Shown here piece after piece: positions 34,161 to 46,671 of a stretch of DNA of 64,000 bases (its first letter is position 1; every line of letters starts with the position of its first letter). The notes beneath the pieces are model-generated. The model worked only from the letters and a program-made list of their open reading frames with translations. It made no database searches and was not told the origin of the DNA. Source of the DNA: Lentibacillus jeotgali (lineage in GTDB: Bacteria > Bacillota > Bacilli > Bacillales > Amphibacillaceae); contig NZ_AGAV01000019.1 of the NCBI RefSeq assembly GCF_000224785.1, positions 62,001-126,000 of the forward strand, written 5' to 3'. The position numbers were made by a program, and so were the translations under genes.

Positions 34161-35222
34161 TTGAAAATTACTGAAGTCCGCACAAAATGGACAACCATGC
34201 CATTGAAGAAAGCATTTAAAACAGCATTGCGGAAGGTTACGGAAATTGAAGTGATCGATATTGAGATTCGTCTGGAAAATGGTGCGTTCGGTACAGGCTC
34301 GGCTGCATCCACATGGCAGATTACGGGGGAATCACTTGCCAGCATTCAGGCGGCGATTGAAGGGCCCATCAATCAGGCTGTGCTCAATCGTAATATCGAG
34401 GAATTAGAAGATATTTTAACAAACGTGGAGACGAGCTGTGTCGGCAATACAAGTGCCAAGGCTGCCGTTGATATTGCACTTCACGATACTTATTGTAAGC
34501 TTTATGGCCTCCCGTTGCATCAGTATCTCGGCGGCAGATCGGCGTTTCCTGAAACAGATATGACGATCAGTATTGATGCGCCGGAAGTTATGCAGCAGGA
34601 TGCGAAAGAAAGGATCAGACAGGGGTATAATACACTGAAGATCAAAGTGGGCAGTGACGAACAATTGGATATTAGCCGGTTAGAAAAAATACGTGCGGCT
34701 GTAGGTGATGACGCAGCACTGCGTTTAGATGCCAATCAGGGATGGACTCGGAAACAAGCGGTTAAAATCATTCGTTATTTAGAAGAAAATGTGAACATTG
34801 AACTGATTGAACAGCCAGTCCCGGCAAATGACTTTGAAGGACTGAAGTATGTCCGTGACCGGGTTGACACACCAATTATGGCGGACGAAAGTCTCTTTTC
34901 CCCATTCGATGCGTTTCGTCTGATCAAAATGGAAGCGGTTGATTTACTGAATATTAAGCTAATGAAGAGCGGTGGAATTCGCCGGGCGAAGCAAATTGCC
35001 GATACAGCGAAAAGTGCAGGTATTGAGTGTATGATTGGCAGCATGATGGAATCGGCCGTTTCGTTAACTGCAGCCGTACATCTCGCTTATGCCCACAGCA
35101 ACATTACATACTATGATCTTGACGCAGCATTATGGCTGAAAGAACAGCCTGAGGAAGGCGGCATCACATGGCATGGCGCAACGGCTAAGCTGTCCAACAA
35201 GCCGGGTCTGGGCTTTAGCTGA
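34161..35222 (+). CDS. ykfB: L-Ala-D/L-Glu (dipeptide) epimerase
   Basis: An enolase-superfamily protein of 353 residues, muconate-lactonising subgroup. The Lys-x-Lys catalytic pair is in TLKIKVG; metal ligands are in LRLDANQGW, IELIEQPVP and IMADESLF; the second catalytic Lys is in NIKLMKSGGI; the substrate-specifying DLDA is near the C-terminus. It epimerises the L-Ala-Glu dipeptide released from murein for reuse. TTG at 34161 (MKITEVRT) with GGGGG upstream gives the usual N-terminus; a GTG at 34128 would extend it by 11 residues without a good ribosome site. No ykfA/C/D genes adjoin. Confidence 0.85.
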   Translation: MKITEVRTKWTTMPLKKAFKTALRKVTEIEVIDIEIRLENGAFGTGSAASTWQITGESLASIQAAIEGPINQAVLNRNIEELEDILTNVETSCVGNTSAKAAVDIALHDTYCKLYGLPLHQYLGGRSAFPETDMTISIDAPEVMQQDAKERIRQGYNTLKIKVGSDEQLDISRLEKIRAAVGDDAALRLDANQGWTRKQAVKIIRYLEENVNIELIEQPVPANDFEGLKYVRDRVDTPIMADESLFSPFDAFRLIKMEAVDLLNIKLMKSGGIRRAKQIADTAKSAGIECMIGSMMESAVSLTAAVHLAYAHSNITYYDLDAALWLKEQPEEGGITWHGATAKLSNKPGLGFS

Positions 35223-35302
35223 CTTTTCCCGAAAATAATGACAAGATAAAACGGGAACACTGTGTAAGACGAACCAATACATTTCACAAAGGTGATTTTA
35301 CC

Positions 35303-35956
35303 ATGAATGTCAGGATTGAGTTATCATATATCACACCCAAAGGCACGGAAGCTTCGTTCAGTTCCGATGAAATGCGGGCGGCTAAAGCACTTCTCTTGGC
35401 TGAAGATCTGGAAAAAACAGGCCGGGCAAAAGAAATCATATTCATTGATCAATATGAGAGTAAATGGACGATGAAGGAGTTAAAAAAACAGATGGAGGCT
35501 CTTAATACCGAGCCACATGAGGTGACAGTCTATTTTGACGGCGGTTTTGACCTGACCACTAGAAACTCTGGTCTGGGCTGTGTTATCTATTATGAACAGA
35601 ACGAAAAATCTTGGCGCCAGCGTAAAAATGCTCGCGTCGAGGAACTTGAAACCAACAATGAAGCTGAGTATGCGGCATTGCATCTGGCTGTACAGGCGCT
35701 GGAATTCATGGGTGTCCACCATCTGACAGTAACGTTTGCCGGTGATTCGCAGGTTGTCATTAATCAGCTGAAAGGTGAGTGGCCGTGTTATGAAGCGGAA
35801 TTGAATCGATGGGCCGACAGGATTGAAAACGATCTTGACAGGCTAGGGATTGACCCGGAATATGAGCTGATTCCCAGAAAGCATAATCAGGAAGCGGACC
35901 GTCTGGCATCACAGGCGTTAAAAAGTGTTGATGTCACGAGTACGAGCGAAATTTGA
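35303..35956 (+). CDS. RNase H-like protein (YpeP-like)
   Basis: A 217-residue protein. The N-terminal ~70 residues are unassigned. An RNase H-fold domain follows (residues ~73-205) with the acidic residues in VTVYFDGGFD, ETNNEAEYAAL, FAGDSQVVINQL and HNQEADRLASQAL, so the active-site set D-E-D-D appears intact. Such reverse-transcriptase-like RNase HI homologues may cleave RNA in RNA/DNA hybrids. GGTGA precedes the ATG. A GCGCGA repeat island follows its stop. Confidence 0.75.
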   Translation: MNVRIELSYITPKGTEASFSSDEMRAAKALLLAEDLEKTGRAKEIIFIDQYESKWTMKELKKQMEALNTEPHEVTVYFDGGFDLTTRNSGLGCVIYYEQNEKSWRQRKNARVEELETNNEAEYAALHLAVQALEFMGVHHLTVTFAGDSQVVINQLKGEWPCYEAELNRWADRIENDLDRLGIDPEYELIPRKHNQEADRLASQALKSVDVTSTSEI

Positions 35957-36062
35957 TTTTCAGTTTCTCGCAAGCAGTTATGCTGATCGCGCAATAACCA
36001 GGGGATTCCGCGCGGTAAGCCATCAAAATCGCGCGGCAACCCCCAAAATTCGCGCAACCGCC
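35950..36062. repeat. GCGCGA-core 21-nt repeat island
   Basis: Cores CTCGCAAG, TCGCGCAAT, CCGCGCGGT, TCGCGCGGC and TCGCGCAAC start 21 nt apart, beginning within the last codons of the YpeP-like gene. The island ends shortly before the queF promoter. Confidence 0.75.
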
Positions 36063-36083
36063 GTATTAGTAGAGTCTAGTAAT

Positions 36084-36112
36084 TTGACAAAAGTCTATTT
36101 CCGTTATACAAT
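36084..36112 (+). promoter_or_regulatory. Sigma-A promoter of queF
   Basis: TTGACA, 17 bp, TACAAT. Transcription would begin near 36119 and include the preQ1 aptamer. Confidence 0.7.
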
Positions 36113-36158
36113 AACTTTGCGTGAATTGGATAAAACTATATCCGTTCTTGAAGACGGT

Positions 36159-36247
36159 AGAGGTTCTTAGCTTTAACCCTCTATAAAAAACTAAGGACAG
36201 ATGATTACGAATTGTTAAACCATGTGCCTTAGGCCGTGGTTTTTTTA
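36159..36247 (+). promoter_or_regulatory. preQ1-I riboswitch with terminator
   Basis: The aptamer (36159-36196) has AGAGGTTCTTAGC, then CCCTCTATAAAAAACTAAGG, which is the class I preQ1 consensus. Its 3' CTAAGG can pair with CCTTAG inside the downstream terminator stem (ACCATGTGCCTTAGGCCGTG, 36220-36239, then TTTTTTT). Ligand binding would free the terminator and switch queF off. Confidence 0.93.
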
Positions 36248-36279
36248 TTTGCCAAATGTTGGGCAGGAGGTTTTTTGCG

Positions 36280-36774
36280 ATGACACAGCGACGTAATGAT
36301 TTACAGGGCTTAACACAATTGGGAAATCAAGGGACAGGTTACCAGTTTGACTATACACCTGAAGTGCTCGAGGTAATTGAAAACTTACATCCTGACAGGG
36401 ATTATTTTATCAAATTCAACTGTCCTGAATTTACGACACTTTGTCCGCAAACCGGGCAACCTGATTTTGCGACAGTCTATATCAGCTACATACCAGACCA
36501 AAAAATAGTAGAAAGCAAATCCTTAAAGCTGTATTTGTTCAGTTTTCGGAATCATGGAGATTTTCATGAAGACTGCATCAATATTATCATGAATGACTTA
36601 ATTGATTTGCTGGATCCGCGATACATTGAGGTGTGGGGCAAATTCACACCCCGTGGTGGTATATCTATTGATCCGTATTGCAACTATGGAAAGCCGGATA
36701 CCAGATTTGGACAAATGGCCGATCATCGCCTTATGAACCATGATTTGTATCCCGAAAAGGTTGATAATCGCTAA
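36280..36774 (+). CDS. queF: NADPH-dependent 7-cyano-7-deazaguanine reductase (preQ0 reductase)
   Basis: A 164-residue unimodular QueF that reduces the nitrile preQ0 to the amine preQ1 in queuosine synthesis. The catalytic Cys lies in the family motif [20 protein letters not shown], with the NADPH-binding [15 protein letters not shown] and the terminal [19 protein letters not shown]. The start at 36280 follows GGAGG. A preQ1 riboswitch controls it; the other que genes are not in the window. Confidence 0.95.
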   Translation: MTQRRNDLQGLTQLGNQGTGYQFDYTPEVLEVIENLHPDRDYFIKFNCPEFTTLCPQTGQPDFATVYISYIPDQKIVESKSLKLYLFSFRNHGDFHEDCINIIMNDLIDLLDPRYIEVWGKFTPRGGISIDPYCNYGKPDTRFGQMADHRLMNHDLYPEKVDNR

Positions 36775-36777
36775 TAG

Positions 36778-36830
36778 TGGTTGTTCAAAAAATCCGGTAA
36801 AGTGTGACACACACCGGTTGTCTAGTTGCT
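36778..36830. repeat. TTGTTCAAAAA-type repeat fragment
   Basis: GGTTGTTCAAAAAATCCGGT resembles the left arm of the leuB-leuC hairpin (GGTGTTCAAAAAGTCTGGT at 47862). A matching right arm is missing here. Confidence 0.45.
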
Positions 36831-36864
36831 TGTTAAATTTGCTCGATAGATTATTATAATGCAG

Positions 36865-36901
36865 TAAAAATCCCGGCACATTGGGTGTACCGGGATTTTT
36901 A
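36865..36901. terminator. Bidirectional terminator between queF and ilvE
   Basis: TAAAAATCCCGG pairs with CCGGGATTTTTA around a 13-nt loop. It suits both convergent genes. Confidence 0.85.
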
Positions 36902-36907
36902 CTGTTA

Positions 36908-38017
36908 TTAACCTGAAGCTTTCAGTGTAGTTTGCTTTAAATCTTTAACTTTTTCAACCCAGTCGAATGGATCCTCAATTTTGCCGTATTGGATACCGGT
37001 CAATGTGTCATACAGACGTTTGGCAATCGCTCCGGTGTTGCCCTCATTGATTTCAATGTGTTTTTCACCTCGCACCAGTTCACCGATCGGCGAGATGACA
37101 GCAGCTGTTCCGGCACCGAATGCTTCTTCCAGTTTGCCGTCTTTGTGTGCCTGGATCACTTCCTCCATTGAGAGTTTTCGCTCTTCAACCGGAACGTTCC
37201 AGTATTTTAGCAATTGGATAACGGAATTTCGGGTAACACCTTCCAGAATACTGCCATTCAAAGCAGGCGTGACAACAGTGCCATCGATTTTGAAAAAGAC
37301 GTTCATACTGCCAACTTCCTCAATGTACTTGCGCTCAACGCCGTCGAGCCACAGCACCTGGGCAATACCTTCCGCCGCCATTTCCTGGGCTTTAAGGCTC
37401 GCTGCGTAGTTTCCACCGGTTTTTGCTTCGCCGGTTCCGCCTTTGACGGTCCGGACATAATCGTGTTCGACTGCTATTTTGACCGGATTGATGCCTTCTT
37501 TGTAGTAAGCACCGACCGGCGATAGGATAATAATAAATTTATAATGACTTGATGGTGCCACACCGAGAAATGCCTCGGTTGAGATGATGAACGGCCGGAT
37601 ATAGAGGGATGTTCCTTCTGCTTCAGGTATCCAGTCTTTTTCCAGTCCAACAAGCTGTTTGAGCGCCTTCAGTGCAAACGCCTCATCGATCGGCGGGATG
37701 CAAAGCCTGCTGTTGGAATGGTTCATCCGGCTGAAATTCCGCTGCGGCCGGAATAGTTGAGCGTCCCCGTCTGAGGTAAGGTATGCCTTCATTCCTTCAA
37801 ACACTGATTGGCCGTAATGGAAAACCATTGCCGATGGCTCGATATTCAATGGCTCATAAGGCACAATGCGCGGATCATGCCAGCCTTTGTCAGCCGTATA
37901 GTCCATCATAAACATATGGTCTGTAAATATTGTTCCAAATTCCAATTGATCTGATTTGGGTTTTTCTTTGCCTGAAGAACAGATTTCGGTTCGGATTCCT
38001 TGTTGTTCTTCCTCCAT
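36908..38017 (-). CDS. ilvE: Branched-chain amino acid aminotransferase
   Basis: A 369-residue class IV PLP aminotransferase of the eukaryote/Bacillus (BCAT-II) type. Motifs: VFHYGQSVFEGMKAYLTSDG, the PLP-lysine stretch GGNYAASLKAQ with Lys upstream in GTGEAKTGG, VGSMNVFFKIDG, and GTAAVISPIGEL. It carries out the last step of Leu, Ile and Val synthesis and the first step of their breakdown. An AAGGGG site precedes ATG 38017. It lies apart from the ilv-leu operon and on the other strand. Confidence 0.92.
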   Translation of the reverse strand: MEEEQQGIRTEICSSGKEKPKSDQLEFGTIFTDHMFMMDYTADKGWHDPRIVPYEPLNIEPSAMVFHYGQSVFEGMKAYLTSDGDAQLFRPQRNFSRMNHSNSRLCIPPIDEAFALKALKQLVGLEKDWIPEAEGTSLYIRPFIISTEAFLGVAPSSHYKFIIILSPVGAYYKEGINPVKIAVEHDYVRTVKGGTGEAKTGGNYAASLKAQEMAAEGIAQVLWLDGVERKYIEEVGSMNVFFKIDGTVVTPALNGSILEGVTRNSVIQLLKYWNVPVEERKLSMEEVIQAHKDGKLEEAFGAGTAAVISPIGELVRGEKHIEINEGNTGAIAKRLYDTLTGIQYGKIEDPFDWVEKVKDLKQTTLKASG

Positions 38018-38206
38018 GTCGCCATCCCCTTGTGTAAAAAGTTGTATACAATCATAGGATAAATTTCGCGCAAAAGCAAGCCCAAAAATTTATTTTTTGG
38101 ATATTGTAACAATCTTTTAAAAATTGGACTTTCCATGCCTGGACGATTATGCTAAAATCTATGGTTATCTGAAAATGTAACTCAACACATCTGGGAGGGA
38201 AAAGTC

Positions 38207-39169
38207 ATGAAAACATTAGAAAAGATCAGCGATTTTGCGGGCAATACGTTCGCCGTCTGGGTAATCTTATTTGCCGCCTTAAGTTTAATTTTTCCGGGAG
38301 GTTTCGCATGGATTGCACCTTATGTATCGCTCCTTCTGGGAATTATTATGTTTGGTATGGGGCTGACGCTGACACTCGATGATTTTAAAGGCGTCCTCAA
38401 GGCGCCGGTCAGTGTTCTCATCACTGTTGCTTTACAATATACGGTCATGCCGCTTGTTGCGTTTGGACTGGCTGTGGTTTTCCAGCTTCCAGCGGAGATT
38501 GCAGCCGGTGTGATTCTGGTCGGGTGCTGTCCGGGTGGAACAGCTTCCAATGTCATGACATTTTTGGCAAAAGGAAATACAGCCCTGTCCGTGTCGGTGA
38601 CAGCAGTATCAACCGTACTTGCACCGATTCTGACGCCTGCACTGACGCTGCTGTTTGCCAGTCAATGGCTGCCGGTATCCGCGGCTGATATGTTTATGTC
38701 GATTGTGCAAATTGTACTGATTCCCATCGTATTAGGTATCGTTGTCCGTTTGTTGTTCAGCAGACAAGTTGATAAAAGTGTCAAAGCACTGCCGCTCGTG
38801 TCGGTTATCGGAATTGTAGCTGTGGCGGCTGCTGTTGTGGCGGTCAACCGGGAGGATATTCTCACGACCGGACTGCTGATTTTTTCTGTGGTTATTTTGC
38901 ATAATGTGCTTGGGCTTACGATTGGCTATTTGTTTGGCAAACTGTTTAAATTTAATTTTGCCGATCAAAAAGCTGTCTCGATTGAAGTTGGCATGCAGAA
39001 TTCGGGGCTTGGTTCCGCGTTGGCACTTGCTCACTTTTCACCGATCGCGGCTGTTCCGAGTGCCCTGTTCAGTGTCTGGCATAATATATCCGGTCCAGTG
39101 CTGGCAACCTGGTGGGGCAAACGGAGTGGAGAGTTCCCTGCTGATGATGAGAATCACAAAGCAGGCTAG
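38207..39169 (+). CDS. Bile acid:sodium symporter (BASS) family transporter
   Basis: A 320-residue membrane protein with about ten helices. BASS landmarks are GIIMFGMGLTLTLDDF, VGCCPGGTASNVMTFLAKGN (the crossover region binding Na+) and EVGMQNSGLGSALA. Family members move pantoate, pantothenate, 2-oxo acids or other organic anions with Na+. Lying between ilvE and ilvD, a 2-oxo acid or pantoate substrate is plausible but unproven. GGGAGGG precedes the ATG. A weak CodY-like sequence (GGTTATCTGAAAATG, 38163) lies upstream. Confidence 0.85.
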   Translation: MKTLEKISDFAGNTFAVWVILFAALSLIFPGGFAWIAPYVSLLLGIIMFGMGLTLTLDDFKGVLKAPVSVLITVALQYTVMPLVAFGLAVVFQLPAEIAAGVILVGCCPGGTASNVMTFLAKGNTALSVSVTAVSTVLAPILTPALTLLFASQWLPVSAADMFMSIVQIVLIPIVLGIVVRLLFSRQVDKSVKALPLVSVIGIVAVAAAVVAVNREDILTTGLLIFSVVILHNVLGLTIGYLFGKLFKFNFADQKAVSIEVGMQNSGLGSALALAHFSPIAAVPSALFSVWHNISGPVLATWWGKRSGEFPADDENHKAG

Positions 39170-39354
39170 AGGCAAGGCATTCGAGCGAGCGCTGATCTAA
39201 TTGATCGAGCTGTAGCTGAAAGCAACCGGGAGTCGGTCGAATCGCTTGAGCACAGCTCATATTCCTTTTATAAATATCACGAAATTAAATAAAAAGATTG
39301 AACGATTAGAAAATTAGGCATATAATTATCCGAAAGAGAAAGGTGGTCTGCTGT

Positions 39355-41046
39355 ATGGAAAAAGATTTACGCATCAAAAGCCAAGTATTCAGTGATGATA
39401 CGATGCGGGCGCCGAACCGAGCGATGTTGCGTGCGGTCGGTTTAACCGATGAACATTTTGAGAAGCCGATGGTCGGCATTGCCAGCACATGGAGTGAGGT
39501 AACGCCGTGTAATATTCATATCGACGACCTGGCTGTCAGTGCCAAGAAAGGGGCAAGAGAAGCGGGTGCGACACCGCTTATTTTCAATACGATTACCGTC
39601 TCGGACGGTATTTCGATGGGGACGCAGGGAATGCGCTACTCGTTACCGAGCCGTGATTTGATTGCCGATTCGATTGAAACGGTTGTCGGGGCGGAAAATC
39701 TGGATGCATTTGTCGCGATCGGAGCCTGTGACAAAAATATTCCGGGCTGTATGATTGCGATTGCCAATTCCGATGTGCCGGCTGTCTTCGTTTATGGCGG
39801 TACGATTGCGCCTGGGTCACACAATGGCAAGGACATTGATCTCGTCTCCGTATTCGAAGGTGTCGGCAAACATAACAATGGCGATATTGATGACCAGGAG
39901 CTTAAGAACATCGAGTGCAAGGCGTGTCCCGGTGCCGGTGCGTGCGGTGGCATGTACACCGCCAATACAATGGCATCTGCAGTCGAAGCGATGGGAATGA
40001 GCCTGCCGGGCAGTGCGTCGAATCCTGCTGAATCTGAAGAAAAAGCAGCCGATTGCGCTGAAGCCGGTGAAGCGGTGTACAAGCTTTTGGAACAAGGCAT
40101 TTATCCAAAAGATATCATGACGAAAAAAGCGTTTGAAAATGCAATGACAGTTGTCATGGCACTTGGTGGCTCAACAAACGCTATCCTGCACCTTCTGGGA
40201 ATGGCGCATGCTGTCGGGGTGGATATCACGATTGACGATTTTAATCGGATCCAGGAAAAAGTGCCGCATCTGGCAGACCTGAAGCCAAGCGGACAATATG
40301 TTATGCAGGATCTGCACCGCTCCGGCGGGGTTCAGGCTGTCATGAAGCTGCTTTATGAAGCCGGCTACCTGCACGGCGACTGTCTGACTGTTACAGGCAA
40401 AACGGTGGCAGAGAATCTGGCGGAAGCACCATCACTGGCAGAGGATCAAAAAGTGATTGCACCGCTTGATAACCCTAAACGTACTGACGGACCGCTGATT
40501 GTCCTTAAAGGCAATCTGGCGCCGCGTGGAGCAGTTGCAAAAGTTTCCGGCGTCAAAGTTAGCCGTCATACCGGGCCTGCGCGTGTCTTTAATACCGAGC
40601 AGGAAGCAACAGATGCCGTCAGACAAAATAAAATCCAGGAAGGAGACGTGCTCGTTATTCGCTATGTTGGACCAAAAGGCGGACCCGGCATGCCTGAAAT
40701 GCTTTCAGTTTCGAGCCTGCTTGTTGGGAAAGGCCTGGGTGAAAAAGTTGCTCTCTTGACAGACGGCCGTTTTTCAGGCGGGACCCACGGGCTTGTCGTC
40801 GGACATATCGCGCCAGAGGCTCAGGATGGCGGTCCGATTGCCTTTTTGAAAGAAGGCGACAATGTCACGATTGATTCTGACGAAAAAGAAATAACCGCCG
40901 ACGTGTCCGAGGAGGAACTCGAACGGCGCAAGCAGAATTGGAGCGCGCCACCGCTTTATAAAAAAGGTGTCCTGGGCAAATATGCGCATAATGTATCCTG
41001 TTCATCAAAAGGTGCCGTCACAGACTTTCTGGATGCCACTGATTAG
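39355..41046 (+). CDS. ilvD: Dihydroxy-acid dehydratase
   Basis: A 563-residue Fe-S dehydratase of Val/Ile/Leu synthesis. Motifs: [16 protein letters not shown], the cluster cysteines in [12 protein letters not shown] and [16 protein letters not shown], and [20 protein letters not shown]. The ATG at 39355 follows AAAGGTGG; four extra codons upstream are unlikely. It is separated from ilvB by two hairpins and a T-box leader, so it forms its own transcription unit, unlike organisms in which ilvD leads ilvBNC. Confidence 0.96.
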   Translation: MEKDLRIKSQVFSDDTMRAPNRAMLRAVGLTDEHFEKPMVGIASTWSEVTPCNIHIDDLAVSAKKGAREAGATPLIFNTITVSDGISMGTQGMRYSLPSRDLIADSIETVVGAENLDAFVAIGACDKNIPGCMIAIANSDVPAVFVYGGTIAPGSHNGKDIDLVSVFEGVGKHNNGDIDDQELKNIECKACPGAGACGGMYTANTMASAVEAMGMSLPGSASNPAESEEKAADCAEAGEAVYKLLEQGIYPKDIMTKKAFENAMTVVMALGGSTNAILHLLGMAHAVGVDITIDDFNRIQEKVPHLADLKPSGQYVMQDLHRSGGVQAVMKLLYEAGYLHGDCLTVTGKTVAENLAEAPSLAEDQKVIAPLDNPKRTDGPLIVLKGNLAPRGAVAKVSGVKVSRHTGPARVFNTEQEATDAVRQNKIQEGDVLVIRYVGPKGGPGMPEMLSVSSLLVGKGLGEKVALLTDGRFSGGTHGLVVGHIAPEAQDGGPIAFLKEGDNVTIDSDEKEITADVSEEELERRKQNWSAPPLYKKGVLGKYAHNVSCSSKGAVTDFLDATD

Positions 41047-41051
41047 AGTCA

Positions 41052-41083
41052 ATCCCCGGGCCAGTCCGTCCGGGGTTATTTTT
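41052..41083 (+). terminator. Hairpin after ilvD
   Basis: CCCCGG pairs with CCGGGG and is followed by TTATTTTT. Confidence 0.65.
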
Positions 41084-41125
41084 ACACCGAGAAGCTTCAG
41101 TAATCAGGTCGACTTGCTTATAAGG

Positions 41126-41167
41126 AAAACTTCGGGACCCGCAATAAGATGGGTCCCGAAGTTTTTT
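41126..41167 (+). terminator. Second, strong terminator after ilvD
   Basis: AAAACTTCGGGACCC pairs with GGGTCCCGAAGTTTT around a 10-nt loop and is followed by T. Confidence 0.88.
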
Positions 41168-41231
41168 AAAGGGCCTATTTTTGCTTGTAACAAAATTGAA
41201 ATATTTCAGCAACCTCTCTGACACGCCTTCA

Positions 41232-41247
41232 TTGTAAGCGTATACAA
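41232..41247 (+). promoter_or_regulatory. CcpA cre site upstream of the ilv-leu promoter
   Basis: TTGTAAGCGTATACAA fits WTGNAARCGNWWWCAW at all 16 positions. Its centre lies about 88 bp before the likely start of transcription. In B. subtilis, CcpA activates ilv-leu from a similarly placed cre site. Confidence 0.75.
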
Positions 41248-41292
41248 TATTTCGGACTTATCAAAACCGTCAAAAAAGTTTTGCAAAAGCTG

Positions 41293-41321
41293 TTGACCAA
41301 TTCGAAAAATCAGTTTATGAT
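41293..41321 (+). promoter_or_regulatory. Sigma-A promoter of the ilv-leu operon
   Basis: TTGACC, 17 bp, TATGAT; transcription would start near 41328, just before the T-box leader. Confidence 0.7.
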
Positions 41322-41384
41322 TATCGGCAATATTAATTTTATTTTTCAGATTTAACGTAAAGTCTTTCAAGAAATTATGAATCT

Positions 41385-41700
41385 AAAAAGCTAAAACGCG
41401 ATGACGGGAAAAAAGGAACATGCCGCATGCATTTACAGAGATCCGGGGATGCTGAAAGCCCGGAAGTGCATATTGTTCTGACATCTTCTCTGAGTGCCTT
41501 GTTGAAAGGGAGACCCATTAGACTTGGCCAGGTGCAGGCTCATGCACCTGTTATCAAATCAGCTGATCCGTAATCAGCTGGCAAGATAGTATTTGCGAAG
41601 ATGCTATGAAAATGGGTGGTACCGTGGAAAGATGACTCTTTTCTCCCCAATAATTCTGTGACAATGCAGTTTTGTGTGGGAAGAAAAGGGTCTTTTTTTA
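41385..41700 (+). promoter_or_regulatory. T-box leader of ilvBNC-leuABCD-ilvA
   Basis: A long structured leader with the T-box sequence AATGGGTGGTACCGTG (41611-41626) and a terminator formed by GACTCTTTTCT and AGAAAAGGGTC followed by TTTTTTT. AGAGA and a GATGCTGAAAGC loop belong to stem I. Two specifier candidates remain: ATC (Ile, 41483-41485) and CTC (Leu, 41488-41490). Leu would agree with B. subtilis. Confidence 0.9.
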
Positions 41701-41791
41701 ATCGCTGGACAAAAACTTTGGCAGTCCCTTAACAACAGGGAAAAAAGCCTTAAGTTTTTTGAAACAAAAATACTAAAGGAGGCGAGCAGCA

Positions 41792-43519
41792 GTGAGTGTT
41801 AAAGCTGAGCAGGAATTAAAACAAGTGGAAAAAAAGGTGACCGGTGCTGATTTACTGATTCAGACTTTGACAGCTGTCAATGTGGACACCGTCTTCGGTT
41901 ATCCGGGCGGAGCGGTATTGCCGATTTATGATGCCTTATACCGCAGTGATGCGCCGTTCAAGCATGTACTGACGCGTCACGAGCAGGGTGCAGCTCACGC
42001 GGCGGAGGGCTATGCACGGGTTACCGGAAAACCTGGTGTTGTTCTGGCGACATCGGGCCCCGGGGCAACCAACCTGATTACCGGCATTACTGATGCGATG
42101 ATGGATTCACTCCCGATGGTTGTATTTACCGGTCAGGTTGCCAGCAATGTCATTGGAACCGATGCATTTCAGGAATCGGATGTGATGGGAATTACGACAC
42201 CGGTCACGAAATACAATTATCAGGTCCGGGATTTGAAGGAACTTCCGAGGATTGTCAAAGAAGCTTTCCATATTGCGTCGACAGGACGGCCGGGACCGGT
42301 TGTTGTGGATATTCCCAAAGATATTTCATCAACGGTTTCAGGTATCAGTGTTGAGCTCAATGATGACTGCTACTTGCCTGGCTACCAGCCGAATAAAAAG
42401 CCGAATCCGCTGCAAATCGTAAAACTGGCCGAGGCGATAAGCCGAGCCAAGAAGCCGCTGATTCTGGCAGGTGCAGGTGTGGTCTCAGCAGAAGCATCAA
42501 AAGAACTAACAGCATTCGCGGAAAAACACAAACTTCCGGTTGTCAATACATTGCTTGGTTTGGGGGGTTTTTCAGGAACGCATGAACTATCACTGGGAAT
42601 GGGCGGCATGCACGGTTGCTATGCAGCCAACCAGGGGGTTTATGAATGTGATTTGCTTATCAATATCGGAGCACGGTTTGACGACCGGTTGACCGGTAAT
42701 CTGAAGCATTTTGCCCCGAACGCAAAAGTAGCGCACGTTGATATTGATCCGGCGGAAATAGGCAAAAATGTCGAAACGGAAATACCGGTTGTTGCTGATG
42801 CCAAAGAGGCGCTGGAGGCGCTGGTCAAAACGGAGATAACAGCCAATGACCACGGTGATTGGCTCGACACACTCCGACAAAATCAGATGGATTACCCTTA
42901 TTGGTACGACCGCTCGGAAACATACATTTCTCCGCAATGGCTGACCGAGCAAATTTACAAGGTGTCGGATGGCGAGGCAATTGTCACAACAGATGTCGGG
43001 CAGCACCAAATGTGGGCGGCACAATATTACCCGTTTGCTAATCCAAACAAGTGGGTTACCTCTGGCGGACTCGGAACAATGGGATTCGGCTTCCCGGCTG
43101 CAGTTGGCGCCCAGCTCGGCGCACCGGATGAACTGGTTGTAGCTGTCGTCGGAGACGGTGGCTTCCAGATGACAGCCCAGGAACTGTCAGTCATCAAAGA
43201 AAGACAGCTACCGGTAAAGGTTGTGATCGTGAATAATCAGTCACTCGGTATGGTGCGGCAATGGCAGGAAAAGTTTTACGATAAGCGTTACTCCGAATCG
43301 ATTTTTCCGGAGAACCCGGATTTCGTCAAGCTGGCTGAATGCTACGGCATCCTTGGCATGAGGGCTGAGAATGAATCAGAATTGCCGGACGTCTTAACCG
43401 ATGCATTTAACTATGACGGTCCAGTCGTCATTGATTGCCATGTCGTTCAGGAAGAATGTGTTTATCCGATGATCGCCCCTGGAAAAGGGATGCATGAAAT
43501 GATAGGGGTGACACGATGA
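41792..43519 (+). CDS. ilvB: Acetolactate synthase, large subunit
   Basis: A 575-residue ThDP enzyme that condenses pyruvate (with pyruvate or 2-oxobutyrate) in branched-chain synthesis. Motifs: [14 protein letters not shown], the ThDP-activating Glu in [26 protein letters not shown], and the ThDP/Mg site [18 protein letters not shown] with [12 protein letters not shown]. It starts with GTG at 41792 behind AAAGGAGG. The ATGA overlap with ilvN couples both subunits. Confidence 0.97.
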   Translation: MSVKAEQELKQVEKKVTGADLLIQTLTAVNVDTVFGYPGGAVLPIYDALYRSDAPFKHVLTRHEQGAAHAAEGYARVTGKPGVVLATSGPGATNLITGITDAMMDSLPMVVFTGQVASNVIGTDAFQESDVMGITTPVTKYNYQVRDLKELPRIVKEAFHIASTGRPGPVVVDIPKDISSTVSGISVELNDDCYLPGYQPNKKPNPLQIVKLAEAISRAKKPLILAGAGVVSAEASKELTAFAEKHKLPVVNTLLGLGGFSGTHELSLGMGGMHGCYAANQGVYECDLLINIGARFDDRLTGNLKHFAPNAKVAHVDIDPAEIGKNVETEIPVVADAKEALEALVKTEITANDHGDWLDTLRQNQMDYPYWYDRSETYISPQWLTEQIYKVSDGEAIVTTDVGQHQMWAAQYYPFANPNKWVTSGGLGTMGFGFPAAVGAQLGAPDELVVAVVGDGGFQMTAQELSVIKERQLPVKVVIVNNQSLGMVRQWQEKFYDKRYSESIFPENPDFVKLAECYGILGMRAENESELPDVLTDAFNYDGPVVIDCHVVQEECVYPMIAPGKGMHEMIGVTR

Positions 43520-44034
43520 GACGAATTATAACAGCCGATGTTCAGAACCAGAGCGGGGTCCTAAACCGGATCACCGGGATGCTGCATAAGCGGCAATTCA
43601 ATATCGAAAGCATTACAGTCGGCAAATCAGAGCGGGCGGGCATTTCAAAAATGACATTTGTTGTCGAAATCAGCGATGATCAGAAGCTAGAGCAGCTGAC
43701 GAAACAGCTGAACAAACAAATCGATGTTCTGAAAGTGAAGGACATAACGGATAAGGCGATCGTGGCACGCGAACTTGCGCTGATTAAAGTTGGCGGAAGC
43801 GGCCAGCAGCGAGCCGAAATCCAGGGTGTCATTAACCCATTCCGGGCATCTGTCATCGATGTCAGCCGAGATAGTCTGACGATTCAGGTTACCGGCAAAC
43901 CGGATAAAATCGAAGCGCTTATCGCTCTGTTAAGGCCATACGGCATCAAGGAGATGGCGCGAACAGGGATGACAGCATTCCTGAGAGGCTACCAGCCACA
44001 GGAAGTAACAGAAATCAATTCACACTTAGTTTAA
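43516..44034 (+). CDS. ilvN: Acetolactate synthase, small regulatory subunit
   Basis: A 172-residue protein (ilvH in Bacillus naming). The N-terminal ACT domain (residues 1-~78) carries [20 protein letters not shown], followed by the C-terminal domain (~80-165, [20 protein letters not shown]). It confers valine feedback inhibition on IlvB. It overlaps ilvB by 4 nt and is 27 nt before ilvC. Confidence 0.95.
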   Translation: MRRIITADVQNQSGVLNRITGMLHKRQFNIESITVGKSERAGISKMTFVVEISDDQKLEQLTKQLNKQIDVLKVKDITDKAIVARELALIKVGGSGQQRAEIQGVINPFRASVIDVSRDSLTIQVTGKPDKIEALIALLRPYGIKEMARTGMTAFLRGYQPQEVTEINSHLV

Positions 44035-46642
<2,608 letters not shown>

Positions 46643-46671
46643 AGTCGATTTGTTTTGTAAGATTGCTACCT

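Larger units (their letters stand above)
41047..41791. other. Regulatory region between ilvD and ilvB
   Basis: A 745-nt non-coding stretch with two hairpins after ilvD, a perfect cre site, a sigma-A promoter and a complete T-box leader with terminator. Confidence 0.85.

Noticed and set aside
38163-38177. CodY box upstream of the BASS gene (GGTTATCTGAAAATG)
   Set aside because: Four of 15 positions deviate from AATTTTCWGAAAATT. It is only mentioned as weak; other candidates before ilvD and ilvB are worse.
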